Of a stretch of DNA of 64,000 bases, positions 17,698 to 26,364 are shown piece after piece; position 1 is the stretch's first letter; each line of letters opens with the position of its first letter. Position numbers and translations under genes: made by a program. Under the pieces are notes generated by a model, which was given only the letters and a program-made list of their open reading frames with translations, ran no database searches and had not been told where the DNA came from. The stretch comes from Polycladomyces abyssicola (GTDB lineage: Bacteria; Bacillota; Bacilli; Thermoactinomycetales; JIR-001): positions 2,778,001 to 2,842,000 of the forward strand of contig NZ_AP024601.1 of NCBI RefSeq assembly GCF_018326425.1, in the 5' to 3' direction.

Positions 17698-17943
17698 GCG
17701 GTGGTCTTCAATCGGTTGTGGTACAATGAGACATGACATGTCCTACCAAAGGACGTGAGCCGTCACCCGCCATCGACTCCATTCTGAGGATACGAAACGT
17801 CTGCAAACCGTTCGATCAGTCAGATCACGTGCCTTTTTCCCTACCTTCTGTTTCTTAACACGCCAAAGTTGCTAGAGGGAAAAAGACCGCTCTTTCCTCA
17901 GACCCTGGCATGTCCACACTCCCAGTGAGAAAGGAGAAGGATA

Positions 17944-18756
17944 ATGGGACTGGATGCTGTCGTGTATTGTACCTGTTTCCGGGAGGGGGTCACCGAACCA
18001 CCGCCGGAAACGATTCGTACCTACATCGTGACGGATGAGGAAGGATACCCCGATCTCGACTTTCCGATGGAAGACGAACGGTTTGACGAATATCTGGCCA
18101 TGTTTGACGAATGGTTGGGATCGTGTTGTCCACATCCCAACTTATGGTATGCAGATGAACGGATCACCGATTGGGAAGGATACACTCGTTTTTTACAAGT
18201 GTTGGAGCAGGCTGGTTGGCAACGTTTCCCCGCACTGTACGAGGCACTCCCCTCCGGTAACGAGGGGCGAACGGACGCTGCACTGGCTCGCAGGGCCTTG
18301 GAAGAACTGCATGATGTTCGTGAGGGAACCGATTTGGGAACAGGAGTCCATCTCTTGGACGGAGAAACGGGGGAAATGCTCTATCTGCACACCTCCGATG
18401 CGGTCAGTTTTCTCGGCTGGAACGTACAAGATCGTACCGCCATCGGATTGGATGAAGAAGGATTTTTCGTGGGTAAACTGGCGGAGCGGGATCTAAAGGT
18501 GGAAGAAATCCTGTTTCGGTCCATCCACTTCGAACAGATAAGAAAATCCAATGGAAGGGCCGTTTTGTTTCAGGATCTCCGTTCCGGTACCCGCATCTTG
18601 TCCAACCTGTCCATCCAGGATGGGGAACGGCTGCCCCGATTGCTGCAAGTGGAGAAACGACAGATATCGGGGAAAGACTTCGACTACATCCTTCAACCGC
18701 TGATCAATGTGTTTCAGGCATCTGTGGAAACCGGCAATCCCGTGATTTGGGGATAA
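17944..18756 (+). CDS. hypothetical protein
   Basis: A 270-residue acidic soluble protein that I do not recognise. It has no signal peptide or membrane segment. Notable points are cysteine pairs near the N-terminus (YCTCF, residues 9-11) and SCCPHP around residue 60, a Trp/Tyr-rich middle part, and a run of acidic residues between them. The start is certain: AAGGAG seven bases before ATG. An intrinsic terminator follows 6 bases after the stop, so it is monocistronic. It could be a family of Bacilli-specific hypotheticals starting MGLD. Confidence 0.8.
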   Translation: MGLDAVVYCTCFREGVTEPPPETIRTYIVTDEEGYPDLDFPMEDERFDEYLAMFDEWLGSCCPHPNLWYADERITDWEGYTRFLQVLEQAGWQRFPALYEALPSGNEGRTDAALARRALEELHDVREGTDLGTGVHLLDGETGEMLYLHTSDAVSFLGWNVQDRTAIGLDEEGFFVGKLAERDLKVEEILFRSIHFEQIRKSNGRAVLFQDLRSGTRILSNLSIQDGERLPRLLQVEKRQISGKDFDYILQPLINVFQASVETGNPVIWG

Positions 18757-18761
18757 GAAAA

Positions 18762-18790
18762 AGGACCGCTGTCACGCGGTCCTTTGTATT
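18762..18790 (+). terminator. terminator of the 17944 gene
   Basis: AGGACCGC and GCGGTCCT form an 8-bp stem with a six-base loop, followed by TTGTATTATTT. Confidence 0.85.
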
Positions 18791-18958
18791 ATTTGAAATC
18801 ACTTTGGACTGTATGAGCACCTGAGAAGTAATCATCACTTCCAAAATAAAGTGATTCTTCATTGGACACGATTCGGGTGGTTATATAAAGGTTGTTACCG
18901 TTTACACATGATTATTTTACAGCTAGTATCATGGGTAAGGTGTTGAATTTTTAGATGA

Positions 18959-19117
18959 TGTAGCGGAAACAGAGCCAATGGCTATGTGTTTGAAGGCGGT
19001 GTAGGTGCCGAGGTTCGGTACATCTCCCCATCGGATAACCGAGGAGCCGGTGCCTGGGTAAGCAACCAACTTGAGGATTATCCGGACGGTACTCGGGTAA
19101 AATTTATTGTTCAATGA
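18959..19117 (+). pseudogene. 3' remnant of an unknown gene
   Basis: This plus-strand frame has no start codon or ribosome site but reads as a clean protein end: [20 protein letters not shown], then [20 protein letters not shown], then GTRVKFIVQ and a stop. It is followed after 11 bases by a hairpin terminator. Upstream the frame is closed by a TGA at 18956. I read it as the tail of a larger gene whose 5' part has been deleted. The family is not recognised. The rest of 18790-19239 holds no other supported gene. Confidence 0.4.
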
Positions 19118-19128
19118 AAAGAAGAAAA

Positions 19129-19150
19129 CTACCCGATAAGGGTAGCTTTT
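19129..19150 (+). terminator. terminator after the 3' gene remnant
   Basis: CTACCC, five bases, GGGTAG, then CTTTTCG. It sits 11 bases after the remnant's stop, supporting that the remnant was once a real gene. Confidence 0.6.
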
Positions 19151-19239
19151 CGTGTGTTCCGGGTAACAGAATGGGCAAGTTTCATCAGAAATTCAGTTCG
19201 CTAAGGTGTCACCGAAAAGAACGACTTTTGAAATGCTTT

Positions 19240-19503
19240 CTAGATTATTCCTTGTTTTATAGGTTTTATAAGAAAGATTAGAATGGCAATAACTACAAAG
19301 ATGGCTGCAACAATAAGCAATGATTTTTTTTCTTTTTCTTCCATAAAATAATCTATCCAATATCTAATAGCTGCTAATATATACGTTACTCCTAAAAAGT
19401 AGTCATACCAAGATGGTGTAGTGTTAGTAATACCAAAATAAATGTAAGACAAGAAAAGGGGTAAAAAGAGCCAATCAATGATTGTTTTTATTTTTTTTAC
19501 CAT
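19240..19503 (-). CDS. small membrane protein, unknown function
   Basis: An 87-residue protein with three hydrophobic segments: WLFLPLFLSYIYFGI, a middle YFLGVTYILAAIRYWIDYF, and LLIVAAIFVVIAILIFLI. A charged EEKEKK loop separates the last two. The ATG at 19503 follows AGGGGG with good spacing. AT content is higher than in neighbours, as is usual for small accessory membrane genes. No family is recognised. Confidence 0.72.
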   Translation of the reverse strand: MVKKIKTIIDWLFLPLFLSYIYFGITNTTPSWYDYFLGVTYILAAIRYWIDYFMEEKEKKSLLIVAAIFVVIAILIFLIKPIKQGII

Positions 19504-19638
19504 AGATAAGTTCCCCCTGTTACCATACGCCTATAAGGGCGTTGTCTTAATTTAATCTACTCTTACCACGCTTACAACCAGGCGTGAACCATGATCATAC
19601 GTTTTCCCCGCTTTACGTACCACATCCAGAAGAAACAG

Positions 19639-19663
19639 ACAAAAACCCAGCATAAAAGCTGGG
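19639..19663 (-). terminator. terminator of the 19694 membrane protein gene
   Basis: On the minus strand CCCAGC, six bases, GCTGGG, then TTTTTGTC, about 30 bases after the stop at 19694. Confidence 0.8.
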
Positions 19664-19693
19664 CAAAGTCCACAAAGTAGCTGATGGGGTTTT

Positions 19694-19912
19694 CTAATTC
19701 CACCAAAGCATACATAATCCATATATCGCCATAAAGAGGAAGAAGAGGCCCAACGTAAAACGATTAATGACAAGAAATGATGCTACAGTAGAAATAATTG
19801 CATCAACAATAATATGATTCTCAAGTATTTTCGGTTTCCATCTCAACACCCAAGATAAAATTACCCCAGCAGTTCCAAGTAAGAGAAGAAATAATCCTAG
19901 CAATATTTTCAA
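19694..19912 (-). CDS. small membrane protein, unknown function
   Basis: About 72 residues with two hydrophobic segments (LLGLFLLLLGTAGVILSWVL and FTLGLFFLFMAIYGLCMLWW). The open frame goes up to 20023, but only the TTG at 19912 has a ribosome site (AGGGGGAAGG just upstream), giving MKILLGLFLLLL. An ATG at 19999 without a site is the alternative. It ends with its own terminator. I recognise no family; the size and AT-rich context resemble its neighbour at 19240. Confidence 0.62.
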   Translation of the reverse strand: MKILLGLFLLLLGTAGVILSWVLRWKPKILENHIIVDAIISTVASFLVINRFTLGLFFLFMAIYGLCMLWWN

Positions 19913-20301
19913 AGTCCTTCCCCCTAGAAGCTCTCTTCCAATATATGAGATGATTTTACAAAAATCATTTCCCGAAACAGAAAGATCATTTCTTTTCATA
20001 AAATCACCCAAAGTGTAGCACAATCCGTTACTTTTTTCTCCCTACCTTTTCTTCCAATCAACTGGTAAAGTAGTTAGTTATCTTATTAATGCGAAAATTT
20101 CTACCTATATTAAAAATAGTAAATTGGATCTTCATGCATCACACTGATGACGCCAAAACGGCGACGACAGCGACTGCAATCAACAGTCAAAGGCGCTGAT
20201 TTTCCACCCAAATTGCCGTGGAAGACAGCGCCTCGGAGAAATCATATGTTTGACTCAATCTGAGAGAGATCACATACGCAAAACCGGTTGGATGCTTACC
20301 T

Positions 20302-21069
20302 TTAGACCTGCAGCCCTTTTAAATGGCGTTTCAAATGAGCTCGAATCGTTTCCGCCGCCGACTTCCGTGTTGCCAGTTGTTCCTGAGTAAACACAAAAGA
20401 ACCGGAAGACTCGTCTAAGTTGAAGAAGTCAGCCAGATCCCCACCTTCACCTGCAAACTGTCCGTCGAACTCAAAAAAGCCACGCAGTTCTTTTTTCGAT
20501 TTGACCGTATCATACCAGAAGATGATTTCATCCGCCTGACCTTTAAGCCAATCGGTCGGACGGAATTGGAACATTTGCAAATACTCGTCCTCTTTCCCGG
20601 ACAATCCTTCCCATTTCAGCTCCATTCCCAGTTCGTACATGCCTTCAAGGAATTGCTCGATCGGCCCGGCCGGTTTAATTTTGATAAAGTCCCGATCCTT
20701 GGCGTCGATCCCGTTGTCGATTTCCAGATTGGACACAAAGTAATATTTTGTATTGATTGAGGAAATCGGCAAGGTGTACGGACATACGAATGAGAACGGA
20801 AATTTCATCTCCACACCCGGACGCAAGGTGAATTCCTCGTCGGTCACTTCGATAGTGCAAACGGTTTCTTCCATTTCCTGCGCTGTTTTGGCGTGATGGG
20901 ATATCAAACGCAGATCGACGGACAGCCCTTCAATCTCCTGCTCCACATTTCCGCCGTAGACATACAGTTGACCCGTCACTTTTTCGCCCATAATGACTTC
21001 ATCGCGATCGAGCACGAGGTCGATGCGTGCGGAGCCGATTCCGAGCGATGCAAGCAATGTCTTGAACAA
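20302..21069 (-). CDS. sporulation control protein Spo0M-type (SpoOM family)
   Basis: A 255-residue arrestin-like protein of the Spo0M family. The typical start MFKTLLASLGIGSARIDLVL is followed by the D-x-V-x-x-G strand of the arrestin-type N-domain (VIMGEKVTGQLYVYGGNVEQ) and the LEIDNGIDAKDRDFIKIKP segment. Spo0M influences entry to sporulation and cell shape in Bacillus; its mechanism is not settled. The TTG at 21069 is chosen because AAAGGAGG lies eight bases before it and it aligns with the paralogue's start; the ATG at 21090 is inside that ribosome site. A second copy lies upstream in the same direction. Confidence 0.88.
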   Translation of the reverse strand: MFKTLLASLGIGSARIDLVLDRDEVIMGEKVTGQLYVYGGNVEQEIEGLSVDLRLISHHAKTAQEMEETVCTIEVTDEEFTLRPGVEMKFPFSFVCPYTLPISSINTKYYFVSNLEIDNGIDAKDRDFIKIKPAGPIEQFLEGMYELGMELKWEGLSGKEDEYLQMFQFRPTDWLKGQADEIIFWYDTVKSKKELRGFFEFDGQFAGEGGDLADFFNLDESSGSFVFTQEQLATRKSAAETIRAHLKRHLKGLQV

Positions 21070-21250
21070 TGACAATTCCTCCTTTTCCATGTCTTACGAT
21101 TCAAATAATAGCACACCCGCATTTTGGGGGCATCAGATATACATTAAGAATTTTTGAGGATTCAACCTCACTCGATCCGGAGGACTTTTCAAAGGTTCTT
21201 ACAGAATTCAGGCCACCCTTCTCTCACATTAGCAAATGACCAGACACACC

Positions 21251-22024
21251 CTATCCGATCAGTCCCTGTGCATGCCGTTCGATGAATCGTTTGATCGTGT
21301 CCGCAGCCCGTTCGACACTGGCCAACTCCGCCGCCTCAAAACGGAAAAACCCCTTTTTCTCGTCCAGATCCAGTTGATCGGCGAGCATACCGATCAAGCC
21401 GTGCGTCTTCTTATCCAGCTCAAAGTGCCCTTCGATCCGCTCTTGCGTGCGAGCCGGTGAGTATGAAAACACCACTTCATCAAATTGACCCCGCATCCAG
21501 TCGGTCGGTTGAAACTGGATGAATTGCACGCCGCCGTTCCTGATGCCGGTGTATCCCTCTGAGATGGGGATGAAGCCCAATCGCTGAAACCCTTCCAACA
21601 AGTTGCGCAACAACCCTTGCGGTCGGACGACGACCGCATCCCGGTCCTTGGCATCGACACCTGCCACTATCGCCAGATTGCTGCGAAAATCATAACGCGT
21701 ACGTACCAAGGACACCGGCAAATACGCGGGACATACGAACGAGAAGGAAAATTCCTGTACCTCTCCGGAATGGATGGTAAAAGCATCCATTGTCACAGGG
21801 ATTGTGGATACTGTATCATCTACATATATCGTTTGATCACCGCGTTGAAACGCTGAAGTCACATGAAATTCGACCGTCAATTTTTCAATTTTCTGTTCAA
21901 CGTTCCCACCTGTCAGCACCAACTTGCCGTTGACGGGTTGCCCCATGGTGACGGTGTCATCATCAAGGATCAGATCAATCTTGGCAGCGCCCACTCCCAA
22001 TGAAGCAAGCAAGGTTTTGAACAT
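21251..22024 (-). CDS. Spo0M-type protein, paralogue
   Basis: A 257-residue paralogue of the preceding gene, starting MFKTLLASLGVGAAKIDLIL. It shares the GNVEQ-I-E-x-L motif, the PFSFVCP/FSFVCP segment, VDAKDRD, and QFxPTDWxxGQxDE near the C-terminal third. The sequences have diverged throughout, so the duplication is not recent. ATG at 22024 has GGAGG nine bases upstream. About 180 bases separate the two genes, enough for a separate promoter. Confidence 0.88.
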   Translation of the reverse strand: MFKTLLASLGVGAAKIDLILDDDTVTMGQPVNGKLVLTGGNVEQKIEKLTVEFHVTSAFQRGDQTIYVDDTVSTIPVTMDAFTIHSGEVQEFSFSFVCPAYLPVSLVRTRYDFRSNLAIVAGVDAKDRDAVVVRPQGLLRNLLEGFQRLGFIPISEGYTGIRNGGVQFIQFQPTDWMRGQFDEVVFSYSPARTQERIEGHFELDKKTHGLIGMLADQLDLDEKKGFFRFEAAELASVERAADTIKRFIERHAQGLIG

Positions 22025-22152
22025 ACACAATTGCCTCCTTTATTCCGATCATACAAAAAATCGTAACATATCGTCTTCGCTATGTCGCTGTTTCAACCGA
22101 AAATGGGGGATCTTTTTTCCATACGAATAACCGGATATTTTTGGCATCAAAA

Positions 22153-22180
22153 TTGACTGATAATTCTAAAGGGATAAACT
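22153..22180 (+). promoter_or_regulatory. candidate promoter of the first APC permease
   Basis: TTGACT, 16 bases, TAAACT, about 70 bases before the ATG at 22251. The spacing is one base short of the optimum. Confidence 0.45.
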
Positions 22181-22250
22181 TTATTGACGTCGAATAATCA
22201 TGTGGCGAGCGTTTTCATTCGCACATGTTTCTTTTCAAGGGGGGTCTTAC

Positions 22251-23669
22251 ATGAGTCTTTTTCGCAAAAAAAGCATTCCTGATCTAATCAAAACCACGCA
22301 ACAAGGTCGAACCCTGCGCAAGGAACTCAATGCATGGGATCTAACCCTACTCGGCATCGGCGCCATCATCGGCACGGGGATTTTCGTGCTGACTGGTGAA
22401 GGTGCACTCAAAGCAGGGCCGGGACTGATCCTTTCTTTTGTCGTCGCCGGTCTGGCTTGTGCATTCGCTGCACTGTCCTACGCGGAGTTTGCCTCGACCG
22501 TACCGGTGTCCGGTTCCGTCTACACCTACAGCTACGCCATCATGGGCGAATTTTGGGCGTGGATCATCGGTTGGGACCTGATTCTGGAATATCTTTTGGC
22601 CGTCAGTGCGGTTTCGGCCGGTTGGTCGGGATATTTTCAATCTCTGCTTGAGGGGTTTGGTATCCACTTGCCGACAGTGTTGACTGCAGCACCGGGAGCC
22701 GTTCCCGGAAAGACAACGCTGTTCAACCTGCCCGCCTTTTTGATCGTCATGTTGCTCACGTTCTTGCTGGCGCGCGGGATTCGGGAGTCCAAACGGGCCA
22801 ACAACGTGATGGTGGTCCTGAAAGTGGCGGTGGTTCTTGCCTTTATCTTCGTCGGTGTGTGGTATGTGAAACCCGCCCACTGGCAACCGTTTACCCCATT
22901 CGGCTGGGATGGCATTTTCAACGCAGCGGCACTGGTCTTCTTCGCGTATCTCGGATTTGACGCCGTCAGTACTGCGGCCGAAGAAACGCGGAATCCCGGC
23001 CGTGACCTGCCGCGCGGGATCTTGTATTCGCTGGGAATCTGCACCCTGCTGTACGTGGTGGTCAGCGGAATCTTGACCGGTATCGTGCGTTATCCAGAAT
23101 TCAAAGGGTATGAAGACCGTCCGGTCGCGCTGGCACTGCAGACGGTTGGGCAAAACTGGTTCGCAGGTTTCATCAGCCTCGGTGCCATTCTCGGGATGAC
23201 CACCGTGATGCTGGTGATGTTGTACGGACAGACACGGGTCATTTTCGCCATGTCCAGGGACGGTCTGTTGCCAAGAGGGTTCTCCACCGTACACGAAAAA
23301 TTCCGCACACCATTCGGTGCGACCTGGATTTCGGGAACTGTTGCAGCGTTGATTGGTGCGCTGGTTCCCCTGGGAGACATCGCGGAATTGGTCAACATGG
23401 GTACCCTGGCTGCCTTCGTCATGATTTCGATCGCCGTCATCATCCTGCGCAAAACGCAACCGGATCTGCCTCGTGCGTTCCGTTGCCCGGCCGTGCCGTG
23501 GATTCCGCTCTTGGCGATCCTCTTCTGTGTATTACTGTTGGCGCATCTACCCCTAATCACCTGGATCCGATTCGCCATCTGGCTGGCCATCGGTTTTGCG
23601 ATTTACTTCACTTATTCCCGTAAGCGCTCCTCGTTGAACACGCAATCGACGATCCATCTCGATCAGTGA
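22251..23669 (+). CDS. APC-family amino acid permease
   Basis: A 472-residue permease with about 12 membrane segments, of the cationic amino acid transporter (YfnA/CAT-like) branch. The start of TM1 carries the substrate motif GIGAIIGTGIFVLTGEGA; SAVSAGWSGYFQSLL and FFAYLGFDAVSTAAEETRNP are also typical. The ATG at 22251 follows AAGGGGGG; 17 codons upstream in frame have no ribosome site. Substrate specificity cannot be fixed from sequence. A close paralogue follows after a terminator. Confidence 0.9.
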   Translation: MSLFRKKSIPDLIKTTQQGRTLRKELNAWDLTLLGIGAIIGTGIFVLTGEGALKAGPGLILSFVVAGLACAFAALSYAEFASTVPVSGSVYTYSYAIMGEFWAWIIGWDLILEYLLAVSAVSAGWSGYFQSLLEGFGIHLPTVLTAAPGAVPGKTTLFNLPAFLIVMLLTFLLARGIRESKRANNVMVVLKVAVVLAFIFVGVWYVKPAHWQPFTPFGWDGIFNAAALVFFAYLGFDAVSTAAEETRNPGRDLPRGILYSLGICTLLYVVVSGILTGIVRYPEFKGYEDRPVALALQTVGQNWFAGFISLGAILGMTTVMLVMLYGQTRVIFAMSRDGLLPRGFSTVHEKFRTPFGATWISGTVAALIGALVPLGDIAELVNMGTLAAFVMISIAVIILRKTQPDLPRAFRCPAVPWIPLLAILFCVLLLAHLPLITWIRFAIWLAIGFAIYFTYSRKRSSLNTQSTIHLDQ

Positions 23670-23685
23670 TCTCCACTATGTCCCA

Positions 23686-23720
23686 AAGCCTCGGTTTTCA
23701 ACCGGGGCTTTTTTCTTGTT
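23686..23720 (+). terminator. terminator between the two permease genes
   Basis: AAGCCTCGGTT and AACCGGGGCTT pair with one wobble or mismatch around a short loop, followed by TTTTCTTG. Confidence 0.85.
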
Positions 23721-23727
23721 TTTTCCT

Positions 23728-23757
23728 TTGCATTTTAATGCCCCAACGCGTTAATAT
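23728..23757 (+). promoter_or_regulatory. candidate promoter of the second APC permease
   Basis: TTGCAT, 18 bases, TAATAT, about 90 bases before the GTG at 23845. Confidence 0.45.
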
Positions 23758-23844
23758 ATAGGACATGTGGAATGATGGCTACTCTGAACTGAATTGCGCG
23801 ACTATTTAGCGAAGTGGAGATAATATTGCCTGGGGGTATTGGAA

Positions 23845-25251
23845 GTGGATCTGTTTCGAAAAAAAAATGTTCGTTCACTGATTGATACCAGTCGACGAAA
23901 TAAAGGGCTGAAAAGGGAACTGGGTGTATGGGATCTCACCCTGCTCGGCATCGGGGCCATCATCGGCACCGGTATTTTTGTGTTGACCGGTACGGGTGCG
24001 CTGAAAGCAGGCCCCGGATTGATGTTGTCATTTGTCATCGCCGGACTGGCCTGTGCATTTTCCGCTTTGGCGTATGCGGAGTTCGCTTCCACGGTTCCCG
24101 TGTCCGGTTCGGTGTACACATACAGCTATGTCACTTTGGGCGAACTGGTTGCCTGGATCATCGGTTGGGATTTGGTGTTGGAATATTTGCTTGCCGTCAG
24201 CGCCGTCTCATCCGGCTGGTCCGGTTACTTCCAGTCGCTGCTCGGCGGATTCGGACTGAAATTGCCCGACGCTCTGACGGCGGCCCCCGGTGCCGTTCCC
24301 GGAAAGACGACGCTGTTCAACCTGCCCGCCTTTTTGATCGTCATGCTGATCACGCTGCTGTTGTCCCGTGGCATCAAAGAGTCCAAGCGGGTCAACAACG
24401 TGATGGTTCTGATCAAAGTGGGCGTGGTCCTGCTGTTTATTCTGATCGGCGTGTTTTACGTGAAGCCGACCAACTGGCAACCGTTTGCTCCTTTTGGAAC
24501 CCAAGGCATCTTTACAGCTGCGGCGGTTGTCTTTTCGGCTTACTTGGGGTTTGATGCGGTGAGTGCTGCGGCCGAAGAAGCGCGTGATCCGGCACGCACG
24601 TTACCGCGGGGACTGTTGTATTCACTGGGAATTTGCACATTGTTGTACATGGTGGTTTCTGCCATTATGACGGGGATCATCCCTTATCAGCAAATCCGCG
24701 GGCATGAAGACCATCCCGTCTCGCTGGCCCTGCAGATCGCCGGTCAAAACTGGTTCGCCGCGTTTATTGACCTCGGTGCCATCGTGGGCATGACAACGGT
24801 CATGCTGGTGATTCTTTACGCCCAAACCCGTGTGGCATTCGCCATGTCGCGAGACGGTCTGTTGCCCAAATGGTTTTCCCGCGTACACGAAAAATACCGT
24901 ACCCCTTACAGTGTCACCTGGTTGTTGGGCATCGTCGCAGGACTGATCGGCGCGTTGGTGCCGATCACCCAAATCGCCGAATTGGTCAATATCGGAACCT
25001 TGTTTGCATTCATCATGGTCTCCGTCAGCGTGATCATTCTGCGTAAAACCCAGCCCGATCTTCCGCGGGGATTCCGTTGTCCCGCCGTCCCGTTCGTTCC
25101 GGCGGCGTCGATCGTGCTGTGCGCTTTCTTGATGTCCCAATTGCTGTGGATCACTTGGGCGGCGTTTCTGATCTGGCTGACGATCGGGTTAATCGTCTAC
25201 TTCACCTATTCCCGCAAGCATTCCGCGCTGAATGCATCCAAAGCGCATTAA
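23845..25251 (+). CDS. APC-family amino acid permease, paralogue
   Basis: A 468-residue close paralogue of the previous gene; long stretches are nearly identical (for example LLGIGAIIGTGIFVLTG and AAPGAVPGKTTLFNLPAF). The GTG at 23845 gives MDLFRKKNVRSL, matching the paralogue's MSLFRKKSIPDL, and has GGGGG eight bases upstream; the TTG at 23839 is too close to that site. It probably arose by tandem duplication and carries its own promoter and terminator, so the two may be controlled separately or differ in substrate. Confidence 0.9.
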   Translation: MDLFRKKNVRSLIDTSRRNKGLKRELGVWDLTLLGIGAIIGTGIFVLTGTGALKAGPGLMLSFVIAGLACAFSALAYAEFASTVPVSGSVYTYSYVTLGELVAWIIGWDLVLEYLLAVSAVSSGWSGYFQSLLGGFGLKLPDALTAAPGAVPGKTTLFNLPAFLIVMLITLLLSRGIKESKRVNNVMVLIKVGVVLLFILIGVFYVKPTNWQPFAPFGTQGIFTAAAVVFSAYLGFDAVSAAAEEARDPARTLPRGLLYSLGICTLLYMVVSAIMTGIIPYQQIRGHEDHPVSLALQIAGQNWFAAFIDLGAIVGMTTVMLVILYAQTRVAFAMSRDGLLPKWFSRVHEKYRTPYSVTWLLGIVAGLIGALVPITQIAELVNIGTLFAFIMVSVSVIILRKTQPDLPRGFRCPAVPFVPAASIVLCAFLMSQLLWITWAAFLIWLTIGLIVYFTYSRKHSALNASKAH

Positions 25252-25326
25252 ACAACCCCCCTGAGTATGTGTGGGGTGAGACTGTAGACAAAGCGGTCTA
25301 CCCACTCGCGAATTTTTCAGGGAGTC

Positions 25327-25375
25327 GGTCCAAATTTCCCGTCTCGCACGGAGTTTAGGACGGGAAATTCGGACC
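25327..25375. repeat. 17-base inverted repeat downstream of the permease
   Basis: Arms beginning GGTCCAAATTTCCCGTC and ending GACGGGAAATTCGGACC match with one mismatch around a 15-base loop. It lacks a T tract, so it is not an ordinary terminator. It lies in the 300-base gap 25252-25554, which otherwise holds one terminator and no gene. Confidence 0.55.
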
Positions 25376-25398
25376 CCGCGGACGATATCCTCAACCTG

Positions 25399-25426
25399 AA
25401 TCCCCCTATAACATGGGGGATTTTTT
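25399..25426 (+). terminator. terminator after the second permease
   Basis: AATCCCCC, eight bases, GGGGGATT, then TTTTC. It is about 150 bases after the permease stop. Confidence 0.8.
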
Positions 25427-25554
25427 CGTATCTACAGCATCCACATATACATCCCGCCACCCGGAGTGAGTGCCACTTGCCCCCTTCCACTTCAAAGCCC
25501 ATTTTTCCGATAGAGTGCAAAAGCCACACATTATCACGTTAATTCCGGCTCGGT

Positions 25555-26364
25555 TCATCCCTCTTTTCGCCCCCATACCTGCACAAGCTGATACGTAGCA
25601 TATACACCGTCTTTGGACCGGTACACCTGGTTATATCGGCGGACCACTTCGCGCAACAAGCAGCGTTGAGCGGACAGGGAAACCGCGGAGGAAACGCTGT
25701 AACTGGCCCCCGTTTGCTTGATGGATTGCAGAAAAGCATAGCAGTCCGGATATTCCATCCGATGCGAGCAAACGATCGATCCGATGTCCGCCAATCCGGC
25801 ATGTCGGAGGATGATCTCCCATTCCGCCGCGCTGCGAAGGCGTAATCCGTGCATGCCCGAAGGCAGACGAAGATCATGCTCCACCTCCCGGAATTGTTGG
25901 TGCAGCTCCTGGAAAGTGTCGGGGCCGAAAGTGGAGAACACGATCCAGCCTCTAGGTTGTAAATGGTCGCTCAATGTGCGGAACGAGTGCTCGGGAGCAC
26001 CAAACCATTGCACGGTAGCATTGGAAACGATCAGGTCAAATGTCTCGTCCCATTCCATCGTTTCCGCATCTCCGATCAAAAAACGAATTGTCGCCAAATG
26101 GCCTAACCGCTCTCTAGCGGCTTGCACCATGTTTTCGGCCAAATCCACCGCCGTGATCCTCGCTGAAGGGTACCGCTCCGACAGTAATTGCGTCAAATAC
26201 CCCGTCCCGCACCCGATTTCCAAAATCCGCTCCGCCCTGACATCACGCTCCGACAGCGTCTGCATGATGCGATGGGCCATCCGCTTCTGTACAACCGCGT
26301 ATTCATCGTATGTGGATACATGGCGATTAAATTGACGGGCCACCCGTTTTTTGTTCAGTAACAC
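25555..26364 (-). CDS. bioC: malonyl-ACP O-methyltransferase
   Basis: A 269-residue SAM-dependent methyltransferase. Motif I is ILEIGCGTGYLTQLL, with the acidic end of strand 2 in ITAVDLAENM and motif IV in FDLIVSNATVQWF. The N-terminal NKKRVARQFNRHVSTYDEYA is characteristic of BioC. BioC methylates malonyl-ACP so that fatty-acid synthase can elongate it to pimeloyl-ACP methyl ester. GTG start with GGAG upstream; it overlaps the bioH end by 38 bases. It is the last gene of the bio operon. Pairing with a BioH-type esterase supports the call. Confidence 0.93.
   Translation of the reverse strand: MLLNKKRVARQFNRHVSTYDEYAVVQKRMAHRIMQTLSERDVRAERILEIGCGTGYLTQLLSERYPSARITAVDLAENMVQAARERLGHLATIRFLIGDAETMEWDETFDLIVSNATVQWFGAPEHSFRTLSDHLQPRGWIVFSTFGPDTFQELHQQFREVEHDLRLPSGMHGLRLRSAAEWEIILRHAGLADIGSIVCSHRMEYPDCYAFLQSIKQTGASYSVSSAVSLSAQRCLLREVVRRYNQVYRSKDGVYATYQLVQVWGRKEG

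Noticed and set aside
19552-19773. 73-codon minus-strand frame overlapping the 19694 membrane gene
   Set aside because: It overlaps a better gene in another frame and runs through that gene's terminator.
22347-23459. 370-codon minus-strand frame opposite the first permease
   Set aside because: Gln/His/Asp-rich antisense pattern of a membrane-protein gene; no ribosome site.
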